Assembly (NCBI GenBank): GCA_009760885.1
Contig: CM019691.1
Span: 24,551,314 to 24,615,313, forward strand
Direction of reading: 5' to 3'
DNA length: 64,000 nt
Origin: Achatina immaculata
Taxonomy: Eukaryota; Mollusca; Gastropoda; Stylommatophora; Achatinidae
Shown: positions 11,968 to 24,400 of the stretch, in pieces
Layout: every line of letters begins with the position of its first letter
How positions within the stretch are numbered: position 1 is the first letter of the stretch
Program-made: the position numbers and the translations under genes
Notes under the pieces: generated by a model
The model's input: only the letters and a program-made list of their open reading frames with translations
Told to the model about the DNA's origin: nothing
Databases searched by the model: none

Positions 11968-12012
<45 letters not shown>

Positions 12013-13035
12013 TACTTGTGCCTTTTCCTTCAACGAAGCCACACCGTTCTTCAGCGATTTCTGCTTTTATTTTGCTTGCCCCTGACTCTTCTCATAACAA
12101 TATGAAGCAGGATTTTGGTAACATGGCTCATAAGACTAATGATTCGATGGTCTTCATATTTCATATTCAGCTGCACCTTGTTTCTTTGATAAGGCAATGA
12201 AAATTGATTGCAAAAGATCTGATGGGACATAGTTACTGTTACAGATGTCATTCAGCAATCTGGTAATTATTTCTATGCCGAGCTTTCCTACTGCTTCCAA
12301 TTCTTCATTGGCGATTTTATCTGTTCCTGGTGCTTGTTTGTTCTTCATGTGTTTGATGGCTTCTTCCACTTCTGCTTTTAAAATGGGAGGCCCTTCATTA
12401 TTATTTCGTATATCTATTTCGCATCTGTTGTCCTCATAGAGCTCTCTAATGTATTCTCACCATCTTGCCATTATTTCATTTCTGTCCATTATTGTATGCC
12501 ACTTCTTTGACTTCAGGCAACCATTTTTGTGGTATGCCCTTTTGTTTGTTAACTCCTTTATTTGTTTGTATATATCTCTTGCGTTTCGATGATGGTGTGT
12601 CTCTGTTTCATTACATCTCTTATTTAGCCACTCTTCTTTAGCTTTTTTTGCATTTGTGTCTTATTTCTTTATTTATTTTATCATATTCATTTTTATCTTC
12701 CTTAAGACTTGGAGAAGAATAAACGACAATGCATCAGAGAAGCATTAGTTGCAAAATTTCTTGTGTCATCCACCCCTGTTTATAGTGTCGTTTATTTGAA
12801 GGTAGGATTTCGATAGATGTTTGCTGAATAGAGCATATTCCATTGTTCATAAATCGTTTCAATCTTCTCTACAGCATTATACCTATTATGTACTATGGTC
12901 CTATATTGTTCTTGTATTGCTCTATCTTTCCGTAACAGCTCTCTATCTAGTTCTTTGTGTTGAGCTGTTACCTTTAACCTCTTTAGCCTGATTCTCACTT
13001 TTCCTACAACTGGGATGTAATCACTAAGCACGGTA
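10853..13035 (-). mobile_element. LINE family F copy, 5'-truncated in the endonuclease, decayed
   Basis: Reading the minus strand from 13035: end of the endonuclease (VVGKVRIRLKRLK), connector, RT fingers (EAIKHMKNKQAPGTDKIANE), palm (FQDIKLGVRQGCVLSPDFFS, LRYADDTVLIAKSGG) and C-terminus. The C-terminus has METMEVWFIRRMLKAPWTAK and RRDRGRYREKLLDGLSVWLG. It ends about 10853 with a TGATTGG-like tail. Many stops and frameshifts. A (TA)n expansion (11971-12007) sits inside the coding region. Confidence 0.9.
11971..12007. repeat. (TA)n microsatellite inside LINE family F
   Basis: About 18 TA units where the other F copy (37486-37495) has only ATATATAT. This is repeat growth after insertion. Confidence 0.9.
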
Positions 13036-13600
13036 TAATTTGATAAAGACTTCTAATGTTGCATTATTGAAAACCTGATGGACCTGGACTCCCGAGCTCT
13101 CTTCGCCCGACACGTAGCCTACACTACGAATCTAATGTGCAATGGCACCTATTCCACGCAGCTACTGCTGCCATGACACACCTCTATATAATCACGTTGC
13201 TGCAGCACAAGATCAATCTAAATGAAAGCATAATAACTAATCAAACAATTTGCCCATCCAATATGCTGATAAATCACACTGGAGTCATAGACAGAATTTC
13301 CATATCGATACGTAATTACAGAAACCTACATCATAGCTTACTGCACAGCTACATAATCTACACCACATGAGGTTGGAATGGGCAGAATTTAGCTAACGAT
13401 CACCATAATACACAGGAATATACAGCACATCCATAGGCACAACTACGCAAGGCATCGCCCGGCCTTTTCCTGTATCTACACTGCTTTAAACCAATGTTTT
13501 CTATCTCTATATATATGTTTCCGAAACCAACTAGCAATCACGTTGACGATTACGCTTCGGTCAAGGTCGTACATCCCTCGATCCAAGCGTGCCTCGTCCC
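13036..13600. other. Spacer of unclear origin
   Basis: Unique sequence of somewhat higher GC. A short stop-free stretch (13515-13610, PKPTSNHVDDYASVKVVHPS) has no recognisable family and lacks a good acceptor/donor pair. Possibly TE-derived. Confidence 0.3.
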
Positions 13601-13602
13601 CA

Positions 13603-14200
13603 AGGTGGAGAGTTTTTAATATCTTGGATTATTACTAACTAATAAGAGAGATACATTGAGGGATATTAAAAGTAGGATGCCTGTCGCTCTTAAAAAAGAA
13701 AAACAATTAAAGAAGCTGTGGAGAGGAACAAACAGAACTACAAAAATAAGATTTTTAAGGGCATGCATCTTTCCCATCGCAACATATGCCTGTGAGACCT
13801 GGACACTTAACAAAACAGCTGAGAAACACATAAATACCTTTGAATGTAAATGCTACAGAAGAGTTGTTTATATAGCATGGGCACAAAAAAAGGGAAAAGA
13901 ATAAATATATCCATACTACAAGAACTTAATATTGAAGAAGGTTGGCCAGTAAAGAGGATTAAACAGAGAAAGCTTAAAATATTTTGGACACATTAAACGT
14001 CAAGAGAATTTAAAGAAGTTCATCTTGGAAGGAAACATAATAGGAAAGAAAGTGAAGAAGACCAAGGCGAAGATGGCTGCAAGACGTCATTGATAATTCT
14101 CAAGTGGATACAACAGCAGCTGGGCATCTTGCTTACAACCGAGAGTCCTAAAGGAGAGCTGTTAGGAAGGCAAAGTTCCGCAAGGGACGTGTAAATGACT
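13603..14200 (+). mobile_element. LINE family D 3' copy
   Basis: Encodes LKKLWRGTNRTTKIRFLRAC, then IFPIATYACETWTLNKTAEK and NTFECKCYRRVVYIAW. It ends with LQELNIEEGW- and GGCAAAGTTCCGCAAGGGAC-type sequence and an ATGACTGAC tail near 14200. The frame is open for 82 codons (13656-13904), then broken. Confidence 0.85.
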
Positions 14201-14509
14201 GACATAACCATGGAATACGCCCTGTTCTTCTGTATTTCCACACTTCAAGGGGCCTTGAATTTCTTTTCTCTTGTTTTATTCAAGGTCCAACCTTCTACGC
14301 CATAAAGGAATATATGTAACATTTTACGATACGTAATCTCACTTGCTCTGATATGGTTTTTTTTTTTAACTAAACCTAATACGAAATACGAAAACCTAAA
14401 TTATGCAATGGTTCTTTTAACTAAAAACTTCTGGTTTCGGTACTTTGTGTCAGAATTGTAACAATTTGTCATCAAAATTTTTATGAAAAGAATATGTGTT
14501 ATACAGAAC

Positions 14510-14970
14510 TTATGGCCAGCTGGGGTAGGTAAAAATGTATGGTTCAGTTTTACAAAACGACAAAGCAAATGAAGAACTTGCGCAGATATACAAATGGCAG
14601 AGAATAAGAAAGTAAGATGATAACGTATAAATGAAAAACAATTAACACCCAGTATTTCGGGGTGAGTCTTTTTCAAGGATTACATTTAAGGACATATAAA
14701 AAATATGAAAAAACTTAGCTTTTTGATCTCAGTTTTTCATGTTTTTTATATGGGTTGTGTTGCCTTTGTATGTAATCCTTGAAAAAGACTCACGCCAAAA
14801 TATTTGATGTTTTATGTTCTTCATTTATACATTATCATCTTACTTCCTTTTTCTCTACCATTTGTTTTTCTGGTCAGTTTCTTCATTAACTTTGTCGTTT
14901 TGTAAAACAGCCGTACACATCTACCTACCTTTGTTACTAGAACTACTTTTACCGCAGTCGTCATCTCTTT
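14510..14970. repeat. Large imperfect inverted repeat (arms about 170 bp, loop about 75 bp)
   Basis: Left arm (about 14525-14695) has TTTTACAAAACGACAAAG, AAGTAAGATGATAACGTATA and GTGAGTCTTTTTCAAGGATT. The right arm (about 14775-14945) is its diverged reverse complement: AATCCTTGAAAAAGACTCAC, TATACATTATCATCTTACTT, CTTTGTCGTTTTGTAAAA. A third copy of the motif is at 54750-54830. Probably two element copies in head-to-head orientation. Confidence 0.75.
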
Positions 14971-14974
14971 ATGG

Positions 14975-15720
14975 CCAATACCATCTTAATTTCTACCTTA
15001 AAAGAAAAAGAAATTTATACAATGGGAAAGGCAAATCCAGCGGTCAATACTTTTAAAATCCAGTGAGCTTTACTCGGCGTAAGTCTAATGTTAACGTCAA
15101 ATGTATAGTTCTTATATTTCACATGTAACGTCTAATCTCTCGCTCTTACCAAAGTAAGACAGGTAGATTTTTTATGAAAAAAGAATTATTTATACATTTT
15201 AAAGTCGAATTATCTAGAGAAAAGTTACAAAAAACTGAAAAAGAAAAGACTTCAACGAGTCGTAGTATTCTTTTAAATATTTTTCAGCAGTAGTCCTAAC
15301 AGCTAGCAATTTCACACATCTTTTTCATAATAATGATGACAATATTGACGATGATGATGATGATTATGTGATGATGATAATGGTAGTAAATTAAAAGTTT
15401 ATCGTAAGATTTTTTTCATTAATTTCTAAATTGTTGTTAATGCTATTTAAAATTAATTGCCAGACTTGTTAAAGATTACTTAACATAATCAGTTTTAAAA
15501 TGTTACATTTTTAAATTTTAGAATTATATGGAGCGACAAAATGCGCTACTGTACGGGGAGGCAAAGTTGGTTGTTCTGCATGAGAGGTCAATCCACTATC
15601 ACTTCGACCACTAAGCACTGTCCAGGGTTGACTCGGTTTCAACAGCATGAAATCCAAAGGGACATAACTGTTTTTTTTTTAAATGGATGTAACAAACTTT
15701 TTTTTTCTACGTAGGGGACG
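14975..15720. other. AT-rich spacer with (GAT)n
   Basis: GAT-rich stretch at 15340-15390; otherwise nothing recognisable. Confidence 0.4.
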
Positions 15721-15724
15721 GGTT

Positions 15725-17770
15725 TGTGCATAATTTCAGATTACCCTTTCCTGGCAGTGGTATGAATACGGTTCTTTTCTATTCTTTTGGCCAAATACCT
15801 GAATGCCATTTCTTTTTACATAGTGCATCATAGATTGTAGCACATTCCTTTCATCCTGTTTTAATAAGTTCAGCTGTTATCACATCCTGGTGATTTACTA
15901 TTTTTCAGATTCTTTATTGCCCATAAAACTTCTATTGTCGGTTTGGGTTCTTTCTCCTCCAATAATAATTCACACTGTTGATTTCTGCTTTCACAGTCAG
16001 TTGCTTCATACATTCCTCTGCGATATTCCTTCCATCTTTCTAGAATTTCCTCTGTCTGTGTCCAGGTATTCCCCATCTCATCACAAATTACATTTAGCTT
16101 AGGTGTGACATTTCTCGTCAATGTCTTAATTTCTTTAAACATTTCACTATCTCTTCTACACTTCTGATGTCCTTCTACTCTTTCACAACAATCTTGTATG
16201 TATTGTTTTGGGGGGTTTTTGGTCTCTCTTATGTTTCTTTGCACTTCTTTTGTTGAAGATTTATATTCCTCTTTGTTGTTGCTTGTCACTTTCCATTGCG
16301 TCTTCATTTCTCTATGTTGTTTTATCAGTTCTAGTGTGCCTGCTGTAATCCATCCATTCTTTTATGTTTTATTTACTGGAACCACGTCTTTAGCTGTTGT
16401 TATTAAGATATCTCTGGCCTGCATAGCCAATTCATCTGGTGTTATCTCCTCCTGTACAGCCATCATGGATTTCGAAACGGTTCTTCACTTCTATACCGTA
16501 TTGTTCTGGTGTTTTTGTAAGATCAAAGCGGAGTAGTCTTGATCCCGTAACTGTCTTTTTTATCTTTATCTTCATGTCTGCTATTAATAACTCATGGTCC
16601 GTGTCACAATCAGCACCTGGTAAAGTTTTTGCTCATGTTATACTTGATCTCCACCTTCTTTGCACTAAAATGTAATCTATTTGATTCTTGGTTTTCTCAT
16701 CAGGTGATGTCCATCTGTAAAGTGTTCTTGTATGTTGTTTAAAAAGTGTGTTAGCGATCATTAGCTAATTTTCCATACAAAACACCATTAGATTGTCACC
16801 TGCCTCATTTCTATGTCCTATTCTAAATTTCCCCACATCATATCCTTCGTCTTCTGCTCTCTCTGTATCAATCTTTGCAATAAAATCCCCCATTATTAAT
16901 ACAATATCATTTTTTCCGTTACTGGTCTATGGTCGTTTCTACTTCCTCCTCTTCTGCTGCTGATGTAGGTGCATATATATCTGATGATTGTTACATTTCT
17001 AGGAGCGCCCTTAAGTCTGAAAGTGAGGATTCTATCACTTTACTGGATTGCAACCTAGTAATGGTTTTGATTTTGATTAGTCCAAGTAAAAATCCACTCC
17101 ATTCTTTCCTCCTAATTCTCCACCAGAGTATATAAAGATACTATCATTCTCGCTCTTGAAGTGTCCTGATCCTTTCCATCGATGTTCGCAGATTCCCAAA
17201 ATATGTATCCCCGTTCTTTTCATCTCGTCTCTTATTATTTGATACTTCCCCTCATACATACTTCTCACATTCCATGTTCATACTCTTATTTTTCTTTTTA
17301 GTTTGATGCAGGGGTTTTTCTTAGTAACACCGTCAGGAGTTTGTCCGTCATCATAATTACTAGTACTGACCATTGTCTCACACTCTTCCCCACTGTTAAA
17401 ATTAGATCTATCTGGCCTGGGGGCCTCACCACCAGATCTTTTTCCTATGTGACCTTCCATGTTGCTGTTTTGGTTTCTTGGTATATTTCCAGAAGATAGT
17501 TTACCAGCGGGGTAAGTGTATCCCCTATCAAAGGAGAAGTAAGACGCCTCTTTATCTCCGTCAGTCTAGGGGACACCCTTGTGCAAGGTGGAGTACCCGT
17601 ATAGCCCCCCCCCCCCTCCATCAGGGTGACGTGAAGCCATGTGAGCAGTTGGTGGATGGAATGGGAGAGTAGCCGACAGATAATGCTGGTTATGGTCACC
17701 ATTCTATGATGGTAAGCAGATGATCTCAATGTAGGGGCAATGTCTACGATCACTGACTAGTACAGTCACT
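15725..17770 (-). mobile_element. LINE family D copy, 5' half (5' UTR, endonuclease, start of RT), 3'-truncated
   Basis: The minus strand from about 17770: GC-richer 5' leader, then TWNVRSMYEGKYQIIRDEMK and GIHILGICEHRWKGSGHF (endonuclease start), broken middle and QKCRRDSEMFKEIKTLTRNV. It continues with TEEILERWKEYRRGMYEATD to the connector before RT (LKNSKSPGCD). It overlaps the family D copy at 32530-33671 and extends further 5'. RT and 3' end are absent, which is unusual for a target-primed copy. Confidence 0.8.
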
Positions 17771-17789
17771 GCCCAGAAGGAAACCAATG

Positions 17790-18346
17790 TGAGTGACCGG
17801 AGAGCTATATTCATATCTATAGTTAATAAATGAACATAATAATAATAATAATAATTTAAAACTATGAATAACAGATATTTCACTTTAACATCATAATTAA
17901 TGTAATTTTACTCGCGCCCTCCCACCCGAGTAGAAGGAAAGAGATTTTGTAATGTAAGGGAAGTAACTTAAAATATTTGGCGAAGTCTTGAGATATTTAT
18001 TGTTATCTCTCGGTGCCCTTAATTATAATCTAACATTCCTGTTAGCGCGTGCACTTATATCCTAGCTAGTAGAGTTTCTCAGTATATCTGCAGTGTTCAT
18101 ACCGGCACTGTTAAAGCAAAGTTGAAGGTCATTTACCATGTCATCCCATTCTAAAAAATCACGATTGTTTTTAACTACGACGGACACGTCGCACTTCCTG
18201 TAGGAATGAATCATTTCGACCAATGAAAAATGTCCAATTGTCGGCGACCAAGTCGTTGAGTTTGCATATCTATTGTTGGTTTCTTCAAATCTTTCAAACT
18301 GAATCGTAGAAAGTTGTCAGCTAAGCTGGTCATAAAGCTCATCGCC
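17790..18346. promoter_or_regulatory. Region upstream of PPIB-like start (5' UTR/promoter presumed)
   Basis: Contains an (AAT)n run near 17838 and unique sequence. No TATA box or other defined core promoter element was identified. The 5' UTR must end at 18346. Confidence 0.35.
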
Positions 18347-18430
18347 ATGTTGATTGTTGCTACTGTGGTCCTGTTCGGTCTCACCAGTCTGGTTTCTGGA
18401 GATGCGAAAGGACCCAAAGTAACTGATAAG
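18347..18430 (+). CDS. PPIB: PPIB-like exon 1 (start codon and signal peptide)
   Basis: Encodes 28 residues from the initiator Met through the hydrophobic signal peptide to VTDK. It ends in phase 0 at a GTGGGT donor. No upstream in-frame ATG exists before a stop at 18257. No TATA box is apparent upstream; the transcription start is not identifiable from sequence alone. Confidence 0.9.
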
Positions 18431-21400
18431 GTGGGTACCGTAACCGAACTTAGTAAGAGATGGCATGCACACGAGACATGTTGAAAAACTGTAAGTTTGT
18501 GGTTTTCGTTTCCAGGAAGATATGTTTGCATTGCATTGCAAGCGTGTCTTATATTGTTTTGTCTTCTTGTTCATATACCTTTCAGTGTTGAGGGGACAAA
18601 TAAGACACCTTGGAAGGGCTCAGCCAAGCCATGCCAAGATAGAATGAGAGTATCAGAAAATCAGTCTTTAAATGAAAAACATGAATGGTAAAATTGTATA
18701 AAGTCATGAAAAGTCACGAGACCAAATTTATTTTAGATCTCATTTTGTGGTCAGATTGTTAGGGGGAGTGATGCCAACAAATAACAGCTAAGAGAAAAGA
18801 AGAAAAAAAAATTTTTTTTTACCTATTTATTTACTTTTATAAATCATCTGTTGCCTACTTTGTAAATAACATCACAAATGCATGTCAGTCAATTCAAATT
18901 TCTGCTTTATATGTGTAGATAATTATGTACTTCTTTTCCATATTCCCAGTACTTTTCTGCTCTTTGACATAGATAAAATATTTGGTCTGTGGTTGATCAA
19001 TTCTTCCTAAAACTTGCTTGATATTATGTTCTTGCTGTATGGTTTTAATCTATTTAAAAGTACAATAGATAGTATTTTGTAGCTTGTTTGTAGTAAGGAT
19101 ATTCCTCTAGTTTTCACACTTGCTCTTAACACTTTTTTCTAAATACTGGGACTAGTAATGATTCTCTCCATTCACAGGAGTTTTTCCTCTCTCCATATTT
19201 GTTGTATTAGTGCACATTTCTGTTCATGTAGATCTAAATCTGGTTCCTCTACTTCAGGTTCACAAGTCTGTATTTCTTCATATGGTAATGTGCATATAGG
19301 CTCTTCACAGTTTTTTAGCGTTTCAAAATATTCTTTCCATCTGATACAGATTTTCTCTTCATTTTTTATCATGTTTCCATTACTATCCTTCAAGCTCTGC
19401 AGAGGTTGTTATGAAAGAATTTGAGATACCTAATAAATAAAACAATCTGACCAGAATAAGTATGGAGGATGCACAAAATATAGTAATATGTAAAGGAAGA
19501 AAGTCAGAATATTCCTCCATAAGAACTGGATTAAAACAAGATGATAGATTATCTCCATTACTATTCAACCTAGTACTAGAAAAGGTAATCAGAAAAGTGA
19601 AAGAAGAAAGCAGTACAAAAGAACAAGCCAAAATACTAGGATATGCTGATGACTTCAACCTGGTGGGGGAAACTGTGCAAGAGGTCATCAATGACCTGAC
19701 CATCATTCACCTGAGAGATGTAGCACTAAAAGTGGGCTTGACCATTAACCAAGATAAGACAGAGTATATGAAGATATCAAGAGACCAGAGGCAGAATGAT
19801 CAAGATTATATAAATGTTGGAGAGATGATTATTAGGAAAGCAGAAACATACAAATATCTAGGCACAACCTTCAACATAAGCAACATAGTAAGCAAAGAAA
19901 TTAAAAGCAGAGTACAGATAGAGAACAAAATATACTTTGTCTTGCAATACCTGTTAAAATCCAAAATCCTGTCCCAAAACACCAAAATAATAATCTACAA
20001 AACTATAATAAGACAAGCTGTCATGTATGGATCAGAAATGTGGAGTACACCAAAGATGAGAACAACAATTGCAGATCTTTGAGAACAAGATCCTAAGAAG
20101 AATCTTTGGGGCGATAAAGGATACCAACAATGGAGAATGGAGAGCTAGAAAGAACACTGAACTGAACAGCTTATTTAAATCCCAACAAATTATAAATGTC
20201 TTGAAACTGAACAGACCACACTGGCTGGGGCATGTAGAAAGAATGGAAGAGAATGATGTATGCACAAGAGATGAGGGAAACAAGACCAAGACAGATGGAA
20301 AGACAACATAGAAGAGGATATAAAAGAAACTGGTGTCACCAACTGAAGAGAGAACATTAGGAGTAGAGAACAATGGAGGTGAACTTTATCTGCAGCAGTG
20401 AGCCGTAATGGTTCAGAAAGAAAAGATGTGAAGATAATTATTTGATATCATTAATAAATTTTTGCTTCCTACAAGTTTTTGTTTTTTAATTCCACAGTGA
20501 AATGCAATCTGTGTTAAATAATCAGTCAGGACTCTATATAAAATGTATGTCTTTCAAAATACTGACACTTTTTATACAGATAAAAATTGTCTTTGAGACA
20601 GTTTCCCTGCAATTTTATTTCTCTATCTAGGTTTATTTTGATATTGAAATTGGAGGACAGACAGCAGGAAGAATAGTGATTGGACTCTTTGGTAAAACAG
20701 TTCCAAAAACAGTAAAAAATTTCAAGTCATTGGCTGTTGGATACAAGGTATGCAAATGTGGTTAGAGTGCTACTTAAAGAATGTATGCACACATGTCCCT
20801 CTAAAACCTCCTACTTTTAATATTTGATATTGTTGCCTGCTACTAGCAGAGATAATCAAGTTTTCAGGCCAAGTGAACCATCACAGGTTAGGATCTTTTC
20901 CTACCTTCATATCCCAAAAAAAGTTTGTTGCGTTGTGTTATCCTTGTCAGCTGTGATGCTCCCAAAAGAATAGTTGTGCTGCATCTTACTTGTCATCTGT
21001 GGTGCTCCCAGAAGTAAGTTAGCTGTGTTACATTATCATAGTAAGCTGAAGTGCTCCTGTAGGTAAGTTAGATGTGTTGCATTATTATTGCTTGCTGAAC
21101 TGGCATTGGTGGGTTCCTCTTGGTGTTAGTGCTTTGTCTGCACCTTAATTTTACGCTAGGAAGTTATGATAGCCTCTATGGACCACACAAAATACTGCTT
21201 ATAGTTTAAGATTTTCACAACAGTATAAACTCCAAAGAACTCTTGATGGCACTTGCAAGAAAAATCCTACAGTGGTGTTCTATTCTTGTTTTTTTTTTTG
21301 GAAGAGATATTAGTCTGTTATCTCAGTGATCGCATGTGTTATCATTTTCTTTCAGCTCTTTTTATCACTTCATGTTTTGGCTGTTTGTGTCGCTGAAAAC

Positions 21401-24400
21401 ACTTGTTGGGTGTAAACTTCTTATGCTCATATATTTTGTATACAAAACATATACGAACACATGACAGTCACAGGACTATGCGTATACTCTTGTGCATTGC
21501 TGACTTCAAATAACACAACACAATGCGTAGACCTGAATCTGTTGTCCCAGCTTATTCATATCCAGTTTTTTTTCATATATTATTCTTGTTTTTTTCTTTT
21601 TATTTCTTTAATACATTTTCTCTGTAAAATGAGAAGAAAGATGGTGAGGAGGGAACAACCTTCTTGCTTTATTTGATTGATATGTGCCTATTATATTTTC
21701 CACCCTGATTGCTGCTTCTTCGTTCCAGCACAAGTACATGTATTTTATTATTCTTCTAATTTTATCCTCATTGTTTATACCTGCTAACATTTTTATGATT
21801 TCATCGTGTTTCACTTTATCAGATGCTTTGATATAGTCAGTGAAGCATACAAGTAAGTCTTTTTTTTTTTATGCTTGTAACGTTCACTCTGTCAGATTTC
21901 TTATGACACATGTAGCAGTATGTGGATGAAAAACAAACTGCTTATCCCTTATTTCCATTATTATTCTGCGTCTGATTCTTCTCACAGTAATTCTCATCTC
22001 TAGTTTTGTGACATGACATGAGAGGTTTATTTTCCTGAAGCCTTCATGTACTTTGGTGTCGTTTTTTTAAGCAGAGCTGAAAAGGTGGGTTTTATTAGTT
22101 TGTGTACGATGATTGCATTAAAAAGTTTTTGTACAGTGATTGCATTAACTGGTAGTTACCAGTAAATTACCGATTAAAAAAGTGAAAACTGAAAGCTTTG
22201 AAGGGCTTCGGTTACAGTAACCGGTTTATGTTATCAAATACCAGGTAAAAAAAGCAACCAGTGACATCGTTTGGAGGATAATCAGGTCAGTAGCTACTGA
22301 CAATGCTTAGTTTGCATGGAGGAAAATCTGGAAGTTTTGCGTTTGGATCAGAATTTTGTAAAGATTAAATCTCGCCACAAATAAAATAACAAAATTTCAC
22401 ACGGACATTTACTTTCTGCTGATTTTTGTAAAATGTGCTTGATTTTACATTTAATTAAAGCACCGAATTTTGTATTGAGAAGACTGGTATTTCGTACAGT
22501 ACTTCTTGCAAAGTGAAAGGTGGGTACAGTTGTTTCGAAAAATCCTAGCATCATCACTGGGTGTATATTCTGTGTTATAGATGGCATTACATTAAAGACA
22601 TTATCTCACTTCCATTTAGTGTCTCCTGATAACATACTGTTCATGCTTCAGCTTAGCTAGTAGGTTGAATGATTCACATCTTGTTCCCATGAGGATAGGT
22701 GTCACTGATCTGGGTCTTTTCATGGAAGTAATGAAACCCATCAAACCCCATTCCCAACCTGATCTGAAGCTATTATTACAAGTTTTCACAATGGCATCAG
22801 CTGCAAGGAGCATCATATAACAGAGAGATAAACATCTTCAAGCAGCATCTACATCCAGTGAGCTATTGTGGATTTCTTTACTCATACAAGAATTGACGTA
22901 TCTCCATGCTTCCTTTGCGCACATATATTAACAGATATTTACAATTTTCAAGGCCATGTTGTCAGTTACACTTGTATATTTCAGTGCTTTCATTTGTGAT
23001 TCTTGTTAAATATTTTCACAACTAAGGATGGAGAGACTGAGCTGACATACAAAGGCAGCAAATTTCATCGTGTGATAAAAAACTTCATGATTCAAGGTGG
23101 TGACTTTACCAGGGGAGATGGTACAGGAGGTAAACCATAATAATGTTTTGTTTTGGTTTTTTTTTTCTGAGATGTAATTTCTTTTATGGTATTAAACACT
23201 GAAAAACATCTAAAGAAATAGACAAGAAATTAGACTCTTTTGAAAACAAATGCCTACTTGGCATCAAGTGGAACAAATTCAAGAACAGTGCAGAGATAAG
23301 ACAGATGACTGAATAACAACCAGTCTCATGAGTGACCAGGAAAAGGAGATGGACATATGTTGGTCATGTGATGAGAAGAAGTGATCAGAGAATCTCAAAA
23401 CAAGCTGTCAGGTGGAACACAACAGGCTGAAGAAAAAGAGGCAGACCATGTAAAACTCTAAAGAGGACACTGTTAACAGAGGCCAAATTAATAGGCATAA
23501 AATCCCTTAATGAGGTTGAAAAGCTCGCCGTAAACAGGAAAAATTGGTGAACTACCTTGCGAGCCCTATGTGACGTTTAATGGCACAGGAAGGATATAGG
23601 ATATAAGATTAAACACTTTAAATTGCTTACCATTATCTTTAGTACCTCTTTTCTGGTCTGGAGATGCAAAACATATGTGTGTAAAACACTTATTAAAAAT
23701 AAAGTGTTGTTGAGGGACTCTCAGCCAGTGGGGAATTCTTATCTTGGGAGGGATGGGGGATTTTCTGGTACCATGAACTGACAGACTCAAACTGATGGAG
23801 TATTATATGCTTCGTATTAGGAATGGACCTTTTTTGTCACACAGTCTTGGGGAGGGAATGACATTCTGACATAAGGTGAAAGAAGGGCATCGGGCAAAAG
23901 GTTGAGAACTACTGCTATAGTTATTTATAATCAGAACATAACATTGAGGTCATACATGTTTGTAAGAGCCTTTAAAATTGCATTTCTTTTTACCTTATGA
24001 TTAATAATCTTCATAACAAAGTGTAGTTCATGTATTTGCTATTATGCAAGACTGCTTTATTTTAATCAGACCTCTCCTTCAGTTATGTAGTAAATAAAAA
24101 CTAAATAATAATAATAATTTTAAAATCTCCCAGGCTATTTAAAGTGTTTCAGAATTTTGGCTTAGACATTTTGTGTACAGAACATGTGACCCTCAGAGGG
24201 CTATACATATACTCTTGTGCAGTGCTGACCTGAACTAATGCGAACAGTGAATTTATTGTCCTGTTTCTTCATATCCTACTGGTTCTTCAGTATATTGTGC
24301 CTCACTTACATTGTGGCTATATTTTTTACTGTATTTTGCAATGTTACATAGAGTCACTGGTGTACTTTTCAAATAACAGGTCATGCTAAATCTGGAGCCT

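Noticed and set aside
13376..13620. Host exon encoding PKPTSNHVDDYASVKVVHPS
   Set aside because: Short stop-free run without acceptor/donor pair or recognised family, immediately followed by LINE D sequence.
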